Of a stretch of 64,000 nt of DNA, positions 36,887 through 46,651 are shown one piece after another. Under the pieces are notes generated by a model, which was given only the letters and a program-made list of their open reading frames with translations, made no database searches and was not told where the DNA came from. The stretch lies in assembly GCF_030063285.1 (NCBI RefSeq), contig NZ_JASISU010000001.1, positions 744,001 to 808,000 on the forward strand, read 5' to 3'. Every line of letters begins with the position of its first letter. Within the stretch, counting starts at the first letter, position 1. The position numbers and the translations under genes were made by a program. The stretch is from Pseudarthrobacter sp. PS3-L1 (GTDB lineage: Bacteria > Actinomycetota > Actinomycetes > Actinomycetales > Micrococcaceae).

Positions 36887-37600
36887 TTACTCCGTAGCTT
36901 CAGCGCTGACGTGTTCCATGGCCATCAGGTGGCTGCTGATCTCGACTGCTGAATGAACCAGGACCACTGAGCCGTCGGCCGACCACGCGCCGAGAGCCCG
37001 CCGGAGGCTCTTCTCCAGTCCGGCGTGTGCGCTCACAAGGATACGAGAACCCGTCTCGATGTCTACCGGAAACTCTGTGAGTAGACCTGTGTGGCTAACT
37101 GATGCGCCATCACCGCCGTACAGTGCCGCGCTTGCCGGATCCGCACTGTTCCAAGGCTCGAAAACGTCCCCGTGGGACCTTACCTCGGCGCTGTAGTCCA
37201 CTACTCCATCGGCAAGGGCCCCCGGCCATCGCATGGCAAGGGCCCCCAGCGCCACAGCGACAACGACTGAGCCGGCAGGTGATTCCTCGGGGCTGTCAGT
37301 AACGTAGATGCCGCCCGCGGATGAGCGGTGGCCACCAAAATCAACCGTCATGCCCACTTGCCACGCTGCCAGCACCCATACGATCGATTTCCAGTGGGCT
37401 GGCATGTTGATGGTCAGGACCATGCCTGGCTCGGCGTCAAGTTCGTCCTGGAGTAGGTTGGCTGTTTTGGCCACCCAGTTATCCAGAACACGGCCCGAGA
37501 GTTCGATGCGTTCCGATTCGGGGCCGTACCAGGTAAGGCGTGGCGCTGTAGCGTTGCCGGAACGGAGGGCTGACATCAGTGCCAATGCTGGAATGGTCAT
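36887..37600 (-). CDS. TIGR03089 family protein
   Basis: Actinobacterial family of unknown function, 237 residues. It resembles the first part of an AMP-binding enzyme (PRLTWYGPESERIELSGRVLDNWVAKTANLLQDELDAEPGMVLTINMPAHWKSIVWVLAAWQVG) but lacks the catalytic TSGTTGxPK loop and the C-terminal domain, so it is unlikely to be an active ligase. There is no ribosome site; a weak CACGAT lies 6 bases before the ATG. It is convergent with gtrA. Confidence 0.85.
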   Translation of the reverse strand: MTIPALALMSALRSGNATAPRLTWYGPESERIELSGRVLDNWVAKTANLLQDELDAEPGMVLTINMPAHWKSIVWVLAAWQVGMTVDFGGHRSSAGGIYVTDSPEESPAGSVVVAVALGALAMRWPGALADGVVDYSAEVRSHGDVFEPWNSADPASAALYGGDGASVSHTGLLTEFPVDIETGSRILVSAHAGLEKSLRRALGAWSADGSVVLVHSAVEISSHLMAMEHVSAEATE

Positions 37601-37884
37601 GGCTCAATCGTGCCACGAGATGTAGGCGCTCCCGCTAGGACGTGGGGTAGGCCAGCACTGGGTTCACACACAATGAGCCTGGGTGTGATGTTAGCCACAT
37701 GCAAAGATCGCCACAGAGCTACTCTTTTGGAAAAAACACGGTTATTGCCGGATTCTCAGTGTTTTCACAGGTAGGGCAAGTGTCGGCGGATCTTTCGCTG
37801 CCAACACGCCCGCCTGGGCCGCAACATCTGGCGGCGTGGCGCAACGCAAAAACTGACGTTGGGTGATTATTATTCCCCCGCAGC
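37601..37884. other. Gene-free region upstream of whiB
   Basis: About 280 bases with lower GC than the flanks. One inverted repeat, AAAACAC (37733-37739) with GTGTTTT (37759-37765), is visible. I find no convincing small gene. Confidence 0.5.
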
Positions 37885-37914
37885 TTGACTCGCGTGGAGT
37901 TACACCAGTGTAAT
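37885..37914 (+). promoter_or_regulatory. whiB promoter with palindrome
   Basis: TTGACT (37885-37890), an 18-base spacer and TGTAAT (37909-37914) form the best sigma-A type promoter in the window. TTACAC-CA-GTGTAA (37900-37913) is a perfect inverted repeat overlapping the -10, a likely regulator site. Confidence 0.65.
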
Positions 37915-37926
37915 TAGTAAGCCAAG

Positions 37927-37980
37927 ACCCCCGCGTAAGTTCCGGCACACAACCGAGTGTCCATGCATCCCGGCGGGGGT
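37927..37980 (+). repeat. Long-range inverted repeat in the whiB leader
   Basis: ACCCCCGC (37927-37934) pairs perfectly with GCGGGGGT (37973-37980), closing a 38-base loop just before the AGGAGGGG ribosome site at 37990-37997. Confidence 0.4.
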
Positions 37981-38001
37981 TGCTACATCAGGAGGGGCGC
38001 C

Positions 38002-38541
38002 GTGGGGCAAGTAGAGCGTATCCATGAAGATGCCATCGTCGCCGGTCAGGCGACAACCAAGTACCAGACGCGGGGAGTCCCGGATGACTGGTATGTCGAT
38101 CCCGCGGACCCGAATGCTGCTGAGCGCTACAGCTCGGGGCGAGGGCCGCTGCACGATCCGGCAACAGCATTCCTTGCGGCCCATGAAGCTTTGGCTGGTG
38201 GAGCGGGTGAGAACGAGGATGATCTCCTCGATCCACCCATGGAACTTCGTACGCTCCCGGAGGTGTCGACGCAGCCCGTCTGGATTGGGCTCCCGGGTCG
38301 GCAGGACTTTGACGACGAGGGCGAACTGGGATGGCAGACAGACGCACTGTGCGCCCAAACGGATCCTGAAGCGTTTTTCCCCGAGAAGGGCGGCTCCACC
38401 CGCGACGCGAAAAAAGTCTGTGGAGCCTGCAATGTCCGCTCAAAGTGCCTCGAATACGCTCTCGCCAACGATGAACGCTTTGGCATCTGGGGCGGCCTGT
38501 CGGAGCGCGAGCGACGTCGGCTGAGAAAGCGAGCGGTCTGA
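38002..38541 (+). CDS. whiB: WhiB family transcriptional regulator (WhiB2/WhmD-like)
   Basis: Iron-sulfur regulator, 179 residues. The C-terminal WhiB domain (111-179) has four cluster cysteines at 117, 140, 143 and 149, the turn GIWGG (161-165) and a basic tail ERERRRLRKRAV. The N-terminal 110 residues are an acidic, low-complexity extension, longer than in typical WhiB2. The GTG at 38002 is chosen for its strong AGGAGGGG site; an upstream ATG at 37957 has none. WhmD/WhiB2 proteins control septation and cell division. The next gene, a giant glycosyltransferase, follows within 30 bases and may be cotranscribed. Confidence 0.93.
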   Translation: MGQVERIHEDAIVAGQATTKYQTRGVPDDWYVDPADPNAAERYSSGRGPLHDPATAFLAAHEALAGGAGENEDDLLDPPMELRTLPEVSTQPVWIGLPGRQDFDDEGELGWQTDALCAQTDPEAFFPEKGGSTRDAKKVCGACNVRSKCLEYALANDERFGIWGGLSERERRRLRKRAV

Positions 38542-38567
38542 TTCTGCAGGAAGTACGCGTCACTGCC

Positions 38568-41500
38568 GTGGTGGTCTCCCACAATGGCGGTGACTATCTC
38601 CCCACAACACTGGCTGCACTGAAGAGCCAGACCCGCCCCGCTGATTCCCTTATTGGGGTCGATACCGGTTCCCTTGATAATTCAGCGTCCCTTCTTGAGC
38701 GCTTTTTGGGCGCTGACCGCGTTGTCTCCTATACGGGCGGCACCCCGGGGATGGGTGCAGCAATCCAGGCCGGCCTGAACCATCTTGCGCCCGCGGCCGA
38801 GTCGGCGCCGGGAGACTGGATCTGGCTCCTCCATGACGACGCAGCGCCGGCCCCCGGGGCACTTTCCGAGCTCCTGGGTGCCGTCGAGCGGGCTCCCTCA
38901 GTAACGGTTGCCGGTTGCAAACAGCTTGACTGGCATGCTGATCGCCGGCTTGTGGATGTTGGACTCTCGATCAGCCGCTGGGCCGAGCGGCTCACCCTCA
39001 TGGAGGCGGATGAGCTTGATCAGGGCCAATACGACGGCCGTACGGATACTTTCGCCGTCAACTCCGCCGGAATGCTCATCCGGCGTGATGTCTGGGATCA
39101 ACTTGGCGGCTTTGACCCCGCATTGCCCGGTACCGGTGACGACGTGGACTTCTGTTGGCGAAACCGAGTAGCTGGCCACCGTGTTGTGGTGGTTCCCTCA
39201 GCCAAGATCTCCCACGTTGTGCACCGTCCCCACGCTCTCGGGACTGCTGCCGCTGCGCGCAGGGCCCAGGTCCACCTCAGGCTCAAGCACTGCGCATGGT
39301 GGCAGGTGCCGCTGCATGCCGTCGGTGCGATCCTTGGCAGTATCTTCAGGCTGGTGGTGAGCATCGCCGTCAAGGATCTTGGTCATGGTTTTTCGCAGGT
39401 GGCTGCGACGTTCTCGGCGCTTGCGCGTCCGCGAAGCATTGCCCGAGCCCGACGCTCGGCCGCAAGGACACGCAGGATGCGTCGTTCCCTGGTCCGGAAG
39501 CTCCAGACCAGCAGGCGTGAGGTCTGGAGCCATCGCCGTTCCCTCATGGAAGCCATCGGTTCCAGTGAGCTGGACGTGGAACGACGCGAGCAAGACGCTC
39601 TGGCAGACCAGCCCACGGGCGATGCTGCGGATGATTTTGCTGCACTGACAACGAGTGGCCGTGGTTGGGTTGGAATCGGTGCGTTGGCAGTTGTCCTTGT
39701 CACGCTTGCAGCAGCCATAATCAGCCTCAGCGCACTCTTCGGCGCCGACGCGCTCAGCGGAGGTGCCCTGCTCCCCGTTTCCCCTGACCTGATGACCATC
39801 TGGCAGCACGCCTCCGGTTGGTGGATATTGCTTGGTGCTGGTCTCCCTGGGCACGGCGATCCCTTTGGTTATGTCCTCTGGATTCTCGGTCTCCTGGGTG
39901 CAGGTAACGCAAATGCGGCGATTGTGTGGGTCTATTTCCTTGCCCTGCCGCTTGCGGGACTCGGCGCCTGGTTTGCTGCGGGTGCCCTGACTGGCCGTAG
40001 ACGGACGCGGATGGCTGCCGCCCTCATGTGGGCCGCCGCTCCTGTCTTGCAGGTTGCCGTGGATCAAGGGCGCCTCGGTGCGCTCATTGCGCACGTTGTT
40101 ATTCCGTTCCTTGCGCTGGGGCTGCTGAGGGCCACGGGAACGGCGATTGGCCACGGTCGATTTGCCATGCCGGCGCCTGGTGAACGCAGGTTCACCCAGC
40201 TCCCACCACCCAAGGCAGGCATCAACGGAGTACCTTCGTGGACGGCGGCAGCTGCCGCGGGCCTGGCACTGGCTGTAGTGACGGCGTCGGCACCCTCGCT
40301 TTTCATTCCGAGCGTCGCAGCCATTGTGGTGAGCGCTGTCCTGCTGCGTCGACGTGGGCGAACGCTGTGGTGGTCGCTGCTGCCAGCAGTTGCTCTGTTC
40401 CTGCCGATGGTCGTGGCGGCTATCGATCGTCCGCGGTCCCTCTTGGCGGATCCTGGCCAGCCTTTGGGATTCAGCGCAGCCCCCCTCTGGCAGCAAATCC
40501 TGGGCCAACCACTTGATTTTGGCATGCAGTCCGGGATTACTGGGCTCTCAATCCTGCCGACTGCCGGTATTCCCTGGGCGCTCATCCTCACCGTCCTCCT
40601 GGGCGGGCCAGTTTTGCTTTTTGCGCTTGTGGCACTCTTCCTGCCAGGACGACGCACCAGGCCAGCCCGCCTCCTGTGGCTGGTTGCCGCGCTGATGCTT
40701 GGTGGCGGATGGGCTGTTGGCCGGATTTCAGTGGCACTGACATCGACCGAGATGGTGTCGCCTTTCCCCGGTTCGGCTGTTTCCGCCGCCACGTTTGCCC
40801 TTCTGGCGGCCGCTGTCATTGGCGCTGACAAGGCACTCGCCCTCAGCGAGCGGCCCCAGGGCGACTCCAAAGGCGGGGTGCTTCGTCAGTCAATGGCCAC
40901 GGTGGTTGTGGCGGCGGTGATGGTTGGTCCCCTGGTAGGACTTGTCGCATGGACTGCCAAGAACGTGGTGGACCAGCCGGTCGGTGCGCTTTCCATGCCC
41001 ACGCTTTCCGCCAGTGACGCAGCGCAGGGCAGTGGTGTGCAGCTCTTGGTGGCGGGCGGATCCGTCCGGACGTTGCCAGCGACGGCGATCGACAGGGGCG
41101 TTGGGCCGGAAAAGTCGCGCACGCTCCTTATGAGCACGGACGATGATGGTGCCTTCGAGGCGACGCTGATGCGTGGAGCAGGAACAACCCTTGACGCGCT
41201 GTCGACCATCGCTTCTGCCCGGTCGATCATGGGCGCGCCCGGCCAGGAAACCATCCGGGCGGACGATCAAGCAGGAACCACCCTGAGAAACGTCGTCGCG
41301 GTCCTAGCGGCAGGACAGGGAGTTGACCCCCGTCCAGAGCTTGAGGCGCTCGGCGTCGGCTTTGTGGTGCTGCGTGCCGATGACACCGCAGCCCAGCTGA
41401 CCGCAAGCCGGATGGATGCGGTGCCAGGGCTTGTGGCAGTGGGCGAGACGGACACTGGCTGGCTTTGGCGTGTTGCCCCGGCTGCGAACTCGACGTTGGG

Positions 41501-41903
41501 TGCAGCAGATGTAACCCACCGGGCGCGGATCACCGACGCCGCAGGGACTACCATCGGTGCGTTGTCCTCAGGCGTGCAAGACCTCGATGCCTCGGTTCCT
41601 GAGGGAGAAGAGGGCAGGCTCCTGGTCCTGGCGGAGCGGTCGGACACTGGCTGGAAGGCGCAGCTGAACGGCGTGGACCTCACCCCGGCATCTTCTGGCT
41701 GGGCCCAGGCCTTTGAACTGCCAGCGTCAGGCGGAACGCTGAGCGTGCGGTATGACAATCCTTGGGCCTACTGGTTGGGCGGGATGCAGATCGTCGTCAT
41801 CGGGCTGACAGTTCTCCTGGCCATTCCCATGCCGGTCCGACGACCCAGCACGGGCTTGTCCCGCGACGAGGGCTCATTGCGGAAGGAACGCATCTATGGA
41901 TAA
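38568..41903 (+). CDS. Giant membrane-bound family 2 glycosyltransferase
   Basis: At least 1111 residues. Residues 1-230 are a GT-A fold: VVSHNGGDYLPTTLAALKSQTRPAD, DTGSLDNS, the metal-site WIWLLHDDAAPAPGAL, and GTGDDVDFCWRNRVAGHRV. Then come about twelve hydrophobic segments between 245 and 840 and an extracytoplasmic C-terminal domain of 220 residues with a last helix. It probably adds a sugar to a lipid carrier or exports the glycan; the donor is unknown. The GTG at 38568 cuts into the first strand; the frame is open upstream to the whiB stop (adding VRVTA) but offers only CTG 38544 or ATT 38541. Its stop overlaps the DUF5719 start by 8 bases. Confidence 0.85.
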   Translation: MVVSHNGGDYLPTTLAALKSQTRPADSLIGVDTGSLDNSASLLERFLGADRVVSYTGGTPGMGAAIQAGLNHLAPAAESAPGDWIWLLHDDAAPAPGALSELLGAVERAPSVTVAGCKQLDWHADRRLVDVGLSISRWAERLTLMEADELDQGQYDGRTDTFAVNSAGMLIRRDVWDQLGGFDPALPGTGDDVDFCWRNRVAGHRVVVVPSAKISHVVHRPHALGTAAAARRAQVHLRLKHCAWWQVPLHAVGAILGSIFRLVVSIAVKDLGHGFSQVAATFSALARPRSIARARRSAARTRRMRRSLVRKLQTSRREVWSHRRSLMEAIGSSELDVERREQDALADQPTGDAADDFAALTTSGRGWVGIGALAVVLVTLAAAIISLSALFGADALSGGALLPVSPDLMTIWQHASGWWILLGAGLPGHGDPFGYVLWILGLLGAGNANAAIVWVYFLALPLAGLGAWFAAGALTGRRRTRMAAALMWAAAPVLQVAVDQGRLGALIAHVVIPFLALGLLRATGTAIGHGRFAMPAPGERRFTQLPPPKAGINGVPSWTAAAAAGLALAVVTASAPSLFIPSVAAIVVSAVLLRRRGRTLWWSLLPAVALFLPMVVAAIDRPRSLLADPGQPLGFSAAPLWQQILGQPLDFGMQSGITGLSILPTAGIPWALILTVLLGGPVLLFALVALFLPGRRTRPARLLWLVAALMLGGGWAVGRISVALTSTEMVSPFPGSAVSAATFALLAAAVIGADKALALSERPQGDSKGGVLRQSMATVVVAAVMVGPLVGLVAWTAKNVVDQPVGALSMPTLSASDAAQGSGVQLLVAGGSVRTLPATAIDRGVGPEKSRTLLMSTDDDGAFEATLMRGAGTTLDALSTIASARSIMGAPGQETIRADDQAGTTLRNVVAVLAAGQGVDPRPELEALGVGFVVLRADDTAAQLTASRMDAVPGLVAVGETDTGWLWRVAPAANSTLGAADVTHRARITDAAGTTIGALSSGVQDLDASVPEGEEGRLLVLAERSDTGWKAQLNGVDLTPASSGWAQAFELPASGGTLSVRYDNPWAYWLGGMQIVVIGLTVLLAIPMPVRRPSTGLSRDEGSLRKERIYG

Positions 41904-43638
41904 GAAGCCAGAGGCCGAAATGGCCTCGATACCTGTCCGTGCCGAACCGGCACGTTCCTCAGGCCAACCCACAGATCTTCCGGTCATGGCGCCGCCCGTA
42001 GCGTTCGTGGCTGAAGGAAGCGCCCCCGCGGGGACACCGGCGACAGCAGGTGAATCACGCCCGGCTGCCCGCCGCGCTGCCCGTGGTGGGTTGGCTGCGG
42101 GCCTCATCTCGGCCGTCGCGGTCGTTGTCATTACCGGTGCCGTGGTGACATACGGTTCACTTACTCCAGCGCCGATGGATGCCCGCCAGTTGAGTCCGGT
42201 CCTCACTGCTGTACCGGCTGGCGCATCAACAGGAGTCTGCCCAGGGCCAGCAAGGCTCCTGGAGGGAACTGCAACGGGCACCGACCCTGAGTTCAGTGCG
42301 GCGTCGTCGTCAGCCAAGACATCGGTCAGTGCCGCTGTTGTTGGCAATCCCGGGGCTCAACTTCCGGCCAGTCGGCTGCAGGAACTCGATGGGTCAGAGC
42401 CTGTGAGCTTCACCAACGGTGCTGCCACGGCGGCTCCCGCCGCTGCCGAGGTACGGGCCGGCGTGATTGCGGGCCAGGGCGTGGACGGGATCCGGATCCT
42501 GCAGGCGGAAGCGCAGGAGGGCCAGGAAGCGTCAGCGGCTGGCCTATCAACGTATTCGGCGAATGACGGAGATCTCAGTGGCACTGCTGCCGCGTCTTGC
42601 CAGGAACCGGCGAATGACCTGTGGCTGGCTGGGGCGACCACCACTGTTGGTCGAACGGCTGTCTTGGTCGTGACCAATCCGTCCAGCAATCCTGCGACAG
42701 TCAACCTGGAACTGTTTGGGGGAGCGGGCCAAATCCAGGCACCGGGCAGCCGTGGCCTCCTGGTTGCGCCAGGAACCTCGCGCTCGATTGTGCTGGCGGG
42801 GCTCGCGCCAGGAGAAGAACAGCTCAGCGTCCATCTCCGCAGCGCCGGTGGCCCGGTGGCGGCGGTGATCCAGCAGAGTGTTCTTCGAGGACTAGTTCCT
42901 GGCGGAGTCGACTACATTTCGCCGAGTACCGGACCGGGAGTCCGGCAAGTCATGACCGGGGTGGATATCCAGGATCCAGCAGCTGTTGCGGCACTGACAG
43001 CAACACGAGGCTTCGGTGACGCTGGACCTGCCCTGAGCATCACCGTCCCCGGAACGACGGACGCCGTTGTTGAAATTAAGCTTTTTGGGCAGAGCGGCCA
43101 GCAGGCCCTGCCCAAAGGTGGTGTCGTGACGGCAAAAGCGGGCTCGCTCACCCAGGTCCCCCTGGCGGGACTGCCGGCAGGGCAATACACAGTCCTGGCG
43201 GAGTCCGACGTCGCTTTTACGGCGACCACGAGGGTAGCCCGGGGGACAGACAGTACCAAGCGCTCGGACCTGGCGTGGTCGCCGTCGTCCGCCCGGCTGG
43301 GAAGCCAACATATCGTTCCGGTGCCAGCCAATGGATCGCGGACGATGGTTTTTGGGGCCTTGGATGCACGCGCCACCATCTCCTATACACCGGTCACGGC
43401 CAACGGCGCGCTGCAACCTTCCGCAACCCTTGACATTGCCGGTGGCACCACTGGCAGCGTCAAGGTTCCGGAGTCAATCGGGGGATCGGCCGTGAATGCC
43501 TACGTTGTCTCAGCTGCGGGGGACTCGGTCTATGGGGCTCTTTTGTTGACCGGCGCGGACAACGATGATGTTTCAGTGATCAACCTGACTCCTTCGGCAG
43601 CTGGCCAGGAGAAAGTTCCCGTCACGCTGGGGTACTGA
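41896..43638 (+). CDS. DUF5719 family secreted/membrane-anchored protein
   Basis: 580 residues, function unknown. A 65-residue Ala/Pro-rich cytoplasmic N terminus leads to one transmembrane helix (GGLAAGLISAVAVVVITGAVVTYGSL), so the bulk is outside the cell. That part is Gly/Ala/Thr/Val-rich, with repeated beta-strand patterns (TAVLVVTNPSSNPATVNLELFGG; SITVPGTTDAVVEIKLFGQSG), suggesting tandem Ig-like modules. It starts inside the end of the glycosyltransferase gene, so the two are coupled and probably work together at the membrane. Confidence 0.82.
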   Translation: MDKKPEAEMASIPVRAEPARSSGQPTDLPVMAPPVAFVAEGSAPAGTPATAGESRPAARRAARGGLAAGLISAVAVVVITGAVVTYGSLTPAPMDARQLSPVLTAVPAGASTGVCPGPARLLEGTATGTDPEFSAASSSAKTSVSAAVVGNPGAQLPASRLQELDGSEPVSFTNGAATAAPAAAEVRAGVIAGQGVDGIRILQAEAQEGQEASAAGLSTYSANDGDLSGTAAASCQEPANDLWLAGATTTVGRTAVLVVTNPSSNPATVNLELFGGAGQIQAPGSRGLLVAPGTSRSIVLAGLAPGEEQLSVHLRSAGGPVAAVIQQSVLRGLVPGGVDYISPSTGPGVRQVMTGVDIQDPAAVAALTATRGFGDAGPALSITVPGTTDAVVEIKLFGQSGQQALPKGGVVTAKAGSLTQVPLAGLPAGQYTVLAESDVAFTATTRVARGTDSTKRSDLAWSPSSARLGSQHIVPVPANGSRTMVFGALDARATISYTPVTANGALQPSATLDIAGGTTGSVKVPESIGGSAVNAYVVSAAGDSVYGALLLTGADNDDVSVINLTPSAAGQEKVPVTLGY

Positions 43639-43752
43639 GCAGAGCGAGCAGCCAGCAGCATCCGGCGGTGCCCCCGCGCGGGGATCTCTCAGGAAGGCTG
43701 ACGCTCCGTTCCTGCTGCGGTGTGGGACTGGCGCCGAGACACAGTAACGTCC

Positions 43753-44268
43753 TCAGTACCTGCGACGGTAGACGGGATCGACAGTCTCGGGGGCGACGCC
43801 CAGCATTTCAGCCGTGTACTCGACCACGACATCGTGGACGAGGTCCTGGAGCTCCTCGCGTGTGTCGCAGGCGTGCTCGGCCACCCGGCGGTACACGGTG
43901 ATGAGGGGACCGTCGTCATCATGGCCAGGGATGTAGGCACCCAGTGGCGCCCGTCCCTTTTCCGCGACGAGGAACTCCAGGTTCGGCGGAATTTCATCAA
44001 CAGCGAACCGGACGCCATCAAGGGTCTTGCCCCAGATATCGTGCAACCGCTGTGCCGAATCCATGACCAACTCGTCAAAACGGTCCGTGCGCGAAAGATA
44101 TCCCGGCAGGTTCGGAGACAGAAGCTCGCCGCGCAGTCCCCGCCCGTGCCTATTCCGCCGCCGGTCCCTGAATCCCCTCCCGTAGCCCTGACCGATTGCG
44201 TCTCCGGAGGTTGCTGACGAATCCGACAGGCGGACGCTGAACGTCGGTTCAAGGTGGGAGGACTGCAT
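43753..44268 (-). CDS. Metallopeptidase-family protein lacking an HExxH motif
   Basis: 171 residues, corresponding in position to Rv3259 beside whiB2 and DUF3499. The N-terminal 50 residues are Arg/Gly-rich and low in complexity. The domain (RFDELVMDSAQRLHDIWGKTLDGVRFAVDEIPP, PLITVYRRVAEHACDTREELQDLVHDVVVEYTAEMLGV) matches the zincin-like family, but where a catalytic HExxH is expected it reads VHDVVVEY, so protease activity is doubtful. The start lies 6 bases after TAGAGT. It is the only minus-strand gene between whiB and ahcY. Confidence 0.82.
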   Translation of the reverse strand: MQSSHLEPTFSVRLSDSSATSGDAIGQGYGRGFRDRRRNRHGRGLRGELLSPNLPGYLSRTDRFDELVMDSAQRLHDIWGKTLDGVRFAVDEIPPNLEFLVAEKGRAPLGAYIPGHDDDGPLITVYRRVAEHACDTREELQDLVHDVVVEYTAEMLGVAPETVDPVYRRRY

Positions 44269-44274
44269 AGTCTG

Positions 44275-44280
44275 ACTCTA
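44275..44280 (-). promoter_or_regulatory. -10 hexamer, leaderless metallopeptidase-like start
   Basis: TAGAGT (minus strand), 6 bases before the ATG at 44268. The divergent DUF3499 gene has TAGGAT at 44331-44336. Confidence 0.5.
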
Positions 44281-44344
44281 ATCCTGGCCGGAGAAATATG
44301 CGACGCGCGCCGTGGGTCCCTCCCGCAGAGTAGGATTTTGTGTC

Positions 44345-44719
44345 GTGGGTGCTCTCCGTCAATGTTCAAGGTCTGCCTGCCGCGAATCGGCGGTGGCTAC
44401 TCTGACGTACGTATATGCGGACTCGACCGCCGTTCTTGGACCCCTCGCAACGTACGCAGAGCCACACTGCTACGACCTGTGCGCCAGGCATGCGGGTTCC
44501 CTCACGGCACCCCGTGGCTGGGAAGTCCTGAGGCTCGCCATGCCCACCACTCCGCACCAGCCCGGCCCTGATGACCTGCTGGCGCTTGCAGACGCTGTCC
44601 GGGAAGCGGCAGGAAAACCTGCGGCACCGGTCCAGCGGGACGCGAGGGCGGCCATGGAAGCACCTGTCCCCGGCGAGGGAGCCAGAAGAAGGCACCTGCG
44701 AGCCCTCCGCGAACCGTGA
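44345..44719 (+). CDS. DUF3499 family protein
   Basis: Actinobacterial protein of unknown function, 124 residues. It begins GALRQCSRSACRESAVATLTYVYADSTAVLGPLATYAEPHCYDLCARHAGSLTAPRGWEVLRL; the CxxxxC and CxxLC...H pattern is a probable zinc ribbon. The C terminus is basic (GARRRHLRALREP). GTG 44345 is used because relatives begin there and TAGGAT lies 8 bases upstream; a frame to 44312 adds unsupported residues. It sits between a metallopeptidase-like gene and Trm112. Confidence 0.87.
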   Translation: MGALRQCSRSACRESAVATLTYVYADSTAVLGPLATYAEPHCYDLCARHAGSLTAPRGWEVLRLAMPTTPHQPGPDDLLALADAVREAAGKPAAPVQRDARAAMEAPVPGEGARRRHLRALREP

Positions 44720-44800
44720 TTGGCCGCCAGTGGCGGTACGCTGGAAGCTGACCACCGGATCGCCTTCAGTGCCTAGTGCGCCAGTCAGGGAGCAGTAACC

Positions 44801-45016
44801 ATGCCAAGCATCAGCCCAGAACTCTTGTCCGCGCTGAGATGCCCTGTGACAGGCTCGCCTCTTGTTCAGGACGTCGACTTCCTAGTGACCACTGAGTCCC
44901 ATGACGGCGGCGCCCTCAGGTATTCAATCGAAGACGGCATCCCGCTCCTGCTGCCACCCGAGCTGCTCCAGGCTGCCACCTCTGCTGGCTCGGACCAGCA
45001 CGACGCTCCGGCCTGA
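44801..45016 (+). CDS. Trm112 family protein
   Basis: Small 71-residue protein (SPELLSALRCPVTGSPLVQDVDFLVTT, YSIEDGIPLLLPPELL). Trm112 in eukaryotes and archaea is a methyltransferase activator; bacterial versions are uncharacterised. Only the CPVTG part of a zinc ribbon is present. Proximity to ahcY, which removes the methyltransferase product S-adenosylhomocysteine, is suggestive. In M. tuberculosis a phosphomannomutase and an SIS-domain gene lie after DUF3499; here only 81 bases separate DUF3499 from this gene. Confidence 0.88.
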   Translation: MPSISPELLSALRCPVTGSPLVQDVDFLVTTESHDGGALRYSIEDGIPLLLPPELLQAATSAGSDQHDAPA

Positions 45017-45108
45017 CGCCGCGGACGTTGCATCCGCTGCACTGACACTTCACCCATCCCCCGCAACGCGAGCGGCGAACACTTCATGACTGAACAGAAG
45101 AGGACCTC

Positions 45109-46587
<1,479 letters not shown>

Positions 46588-46596
46588 GGCGTGACG

Positions 46597-46625
46597 CCCC
46601 GGGCGCTGCCGGCGCCCGGGGTTTT
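46597..46625 (+). terminator. ahcY terminator
   Basis: CCCCGGGCGC (46597-46606) pairs with GCGCCCGGGG (46612-46621), followed by TTTT, 10 bases past the ahcY stop. Confidence 0.93.
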
Positions 46626-46639
46626 CCTCCTTGGGGGCT

Positions 46640-46645
46640 TAAGAT
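46640..46645 (+). promoter_or_regulatory. -10 hexamer, leaderless L,D-transpeptidase start
   Basis: TAAGAT, 6 bases before the ATG at 46652, directly after the ahcY terminator. Confidence 0.55.
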
Positions 46646-46651
46646 TGTCTG

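Noticed and set aside
37607..37612. Leaderless promoter for the TIGR03089 gene
   Set aside because: CACGAT is at the right distance but matches TANNNT poorly; left out of the list.
39198..40508. 436-residue minus-strand frame inside the giant glycosyltransferase gene
   Set aside because: Same antisense-shadow composition (Arg, Gln, Ser, Gly), while the plus strand encodes clear GT2 motifs and membrane helices.
43672..43683. CCCCGCGCGGGG palindrome after DUF5719 as a terminator
   Set aside because: Only 12 bases and no loop; expected by chance in DNA of this composition.
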